From Amycolatopsis solani (GTDB taxonomy: Bacteria > Actinomycetota > Actinomycetes > Mycobacteriales > Pseudonocardiaceae), in assembly GCF_033441515.1 (NCBI RefSeq), contig NZ_JAWQJT010000001.1, positions 186,001-250,000 of the forward strand: a stretch of DNA of 64,000 nt. Reading direction: 5' to 3'. The notes under the pieces were generated by a model. It did not search any database. It was not told the origin of the DNA and saw only the letters and a list, made by a program, of their open reading frames with translations. Every line of letters begins with the position of its first letter. The stretch's first letter is position 1. The position numbers and the translations under genes were made by a program. Below, piece by piece: positions 63,563 through 64,000 of this stretch.

Positions 63563-64000
63563 GTGTCCACCGTTCCCGCCGATCTCAGCGGAAAGAGTGA
63601 CGCCGAGCTGATCGCGGAAGTCCGCTCGGGGAAGATCGCGTCGTACGGGGCACTCTACGAACGGCACACCGGCGCGGCCCACAACCTGGCCCGCCAGCTG
63701 GCCCGCTCGAGCTCCGAGGCGGACGACCTCGTGTCCGAGGCGTTCGCCAAGGTGCTGGACACGCTGCGTGGCGGCAAGGGCCCGGACACCGCCTTCCGGG
63801 CGTACCTGCTGACCGCACTTCGTCACACGGCGTACGACCGCACGCGCAAGGAACGCCGGGTCGACCTCAACGAGGACATGAGCGACGTCGGCGGCGCCGC
63901 GGCCGAGGCGCTGACCGTGCCGTTCTCCGACACCGCCGTCGCCGGGCTCGAGCGGACGATGGCCGCGAAGGCGTTCGCCCGGCTGCCCGAACGCTGGCAG
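63563..64000 (+). CDS. ECF-type RNA polymerase sigma factor, cut by window edge
   Basis: N-terminal 146 residues of a sigma-70 family factor. Region 2 is recognisable: SYGALYERHTGAAHNLARQLARSSSEADDLVSEAFAKVLDTL, followed by AFRAYLLTALRHTAYDRTRKERR. The end AFARLPERWQ is where region 4 begins. GTG 63563 follows GAGGAG. In related actinomycetes this N-terminus belongs to sigma factors with an extra C-terminal domain including a zinc-finger or membrane part; that cannot be seen here. The promoter region upstream (63309-63562) holds no gene. Confidence 0.9.
   Translation, partial: MSTVPADLSGKSDAELIAEVRSGKIASYGALYERHTGAAHNLARQLARSSSEADDLVSEAFAKVLDTLRGGKGPDTAFRAYLLTALRHTAYDRTRKERRVDLNEDMSDVGGAAAEALTVPFSDTAVAGLERTMAAKAFARLPERWQ

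Overview
The window is uniformly GC-rich DNA from a high-GC actinomycete. The gene set points to the Pseudonocardiales, most probably Amycolatopsis or a close relative: coenzyme F420 genes (fbiA, fbiB), glucosyl-3-phosphoglycerate synthase, succinylase-pathway dap genes, WbbL-type rhamnosyltransferase, LytR-CpsA-Psr ligases, FadE25 and secreted actinomycete hydrolases. Genus assignment is inference. I see no rRNA, tRNA, CRISPR array, transposase, integrase or phage gene. Many starts are GTG or TTG and many genes overlap by a few bases.

Layout. (1) 1-4.4 kb: gpgS (running off the left edge), a PlsC-type acyltransferase, a divergent SDR/LysR pair and two adjacent LOG-family proteins. (2) 4.4-17.6 kb: a secreted-enzyme island with a GH9 enzyme, two copies of a module made of an XRE-TPR regulator followed by an M4 metalloprotease, an M28 aminopeptidase, a GH18 chitinase and a DUF3152 lipoprotein. 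Motifs resembling DasR (dre) and ROK-type operators lie in front of the chitin-related genes. The proteases share exchangeable C-terminal Ig-like, P-domain and chitin-binding cassettes. (3) 17.7-25.0 kb: diaminopimelate/lysine synthesis (dapE, dapD, dapC) with a ferredoxin, plus a CHAD protein and a divergent flavin monooxygenase/TetR pair. (4) 25.1-30.2 kb: an acetyltransferase with a palindromic repeat read in frame, fbiA, fbiB, a Nudix hydrolase, and a three-gene unit in which a GntR regulator sits between two proline-rich membrane proteins.

(5) 30.2-46.2 kb: a cell-surface glycan region. It holds an AlkA-like glycosylase, a sugar-1-phosphate nucleotidyltransferase, a WbbL-like rhamnosyltransferase, an island of five further glycosyltransferases (one a GT2-GT4 fusion), rmlD, rmlB and two LCP ligases. 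A plausible reading is that RmlB/RmlD supply dTDP-rhamnose, the glycosyltransferases build a polymer and the LCP proteins attach it to peptidoglycan. (6) 46.2-54.6 kb: tandem palindromes, an NmrA-like protein, a TIGR03089 protein, a frameshifted DoxX gene, a Tet(M)/OtrA-like GTPase, DUF1206, a lipase-like hydrolase and fadE25. (7) 54.7-64 kb: an acyl-CoA synthetase, a double Lrp/AsnC regulator with a divergent SDR, purE/purK behind two tandem GT87 membrane mannosyltransferases, a degenerate GGDEF protein and the start of an ECF sigma factor running off the right edge.

Several long perfect hairpins without a U-tract sit at gene ends. A recurring palindrome with core TTTCACGTGAAA occurs at three loci, one of them inside a coding sequence. 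Several genes have a TAnnnT box 6-7 bases before the start codon, as expected for leaderless transcripts.
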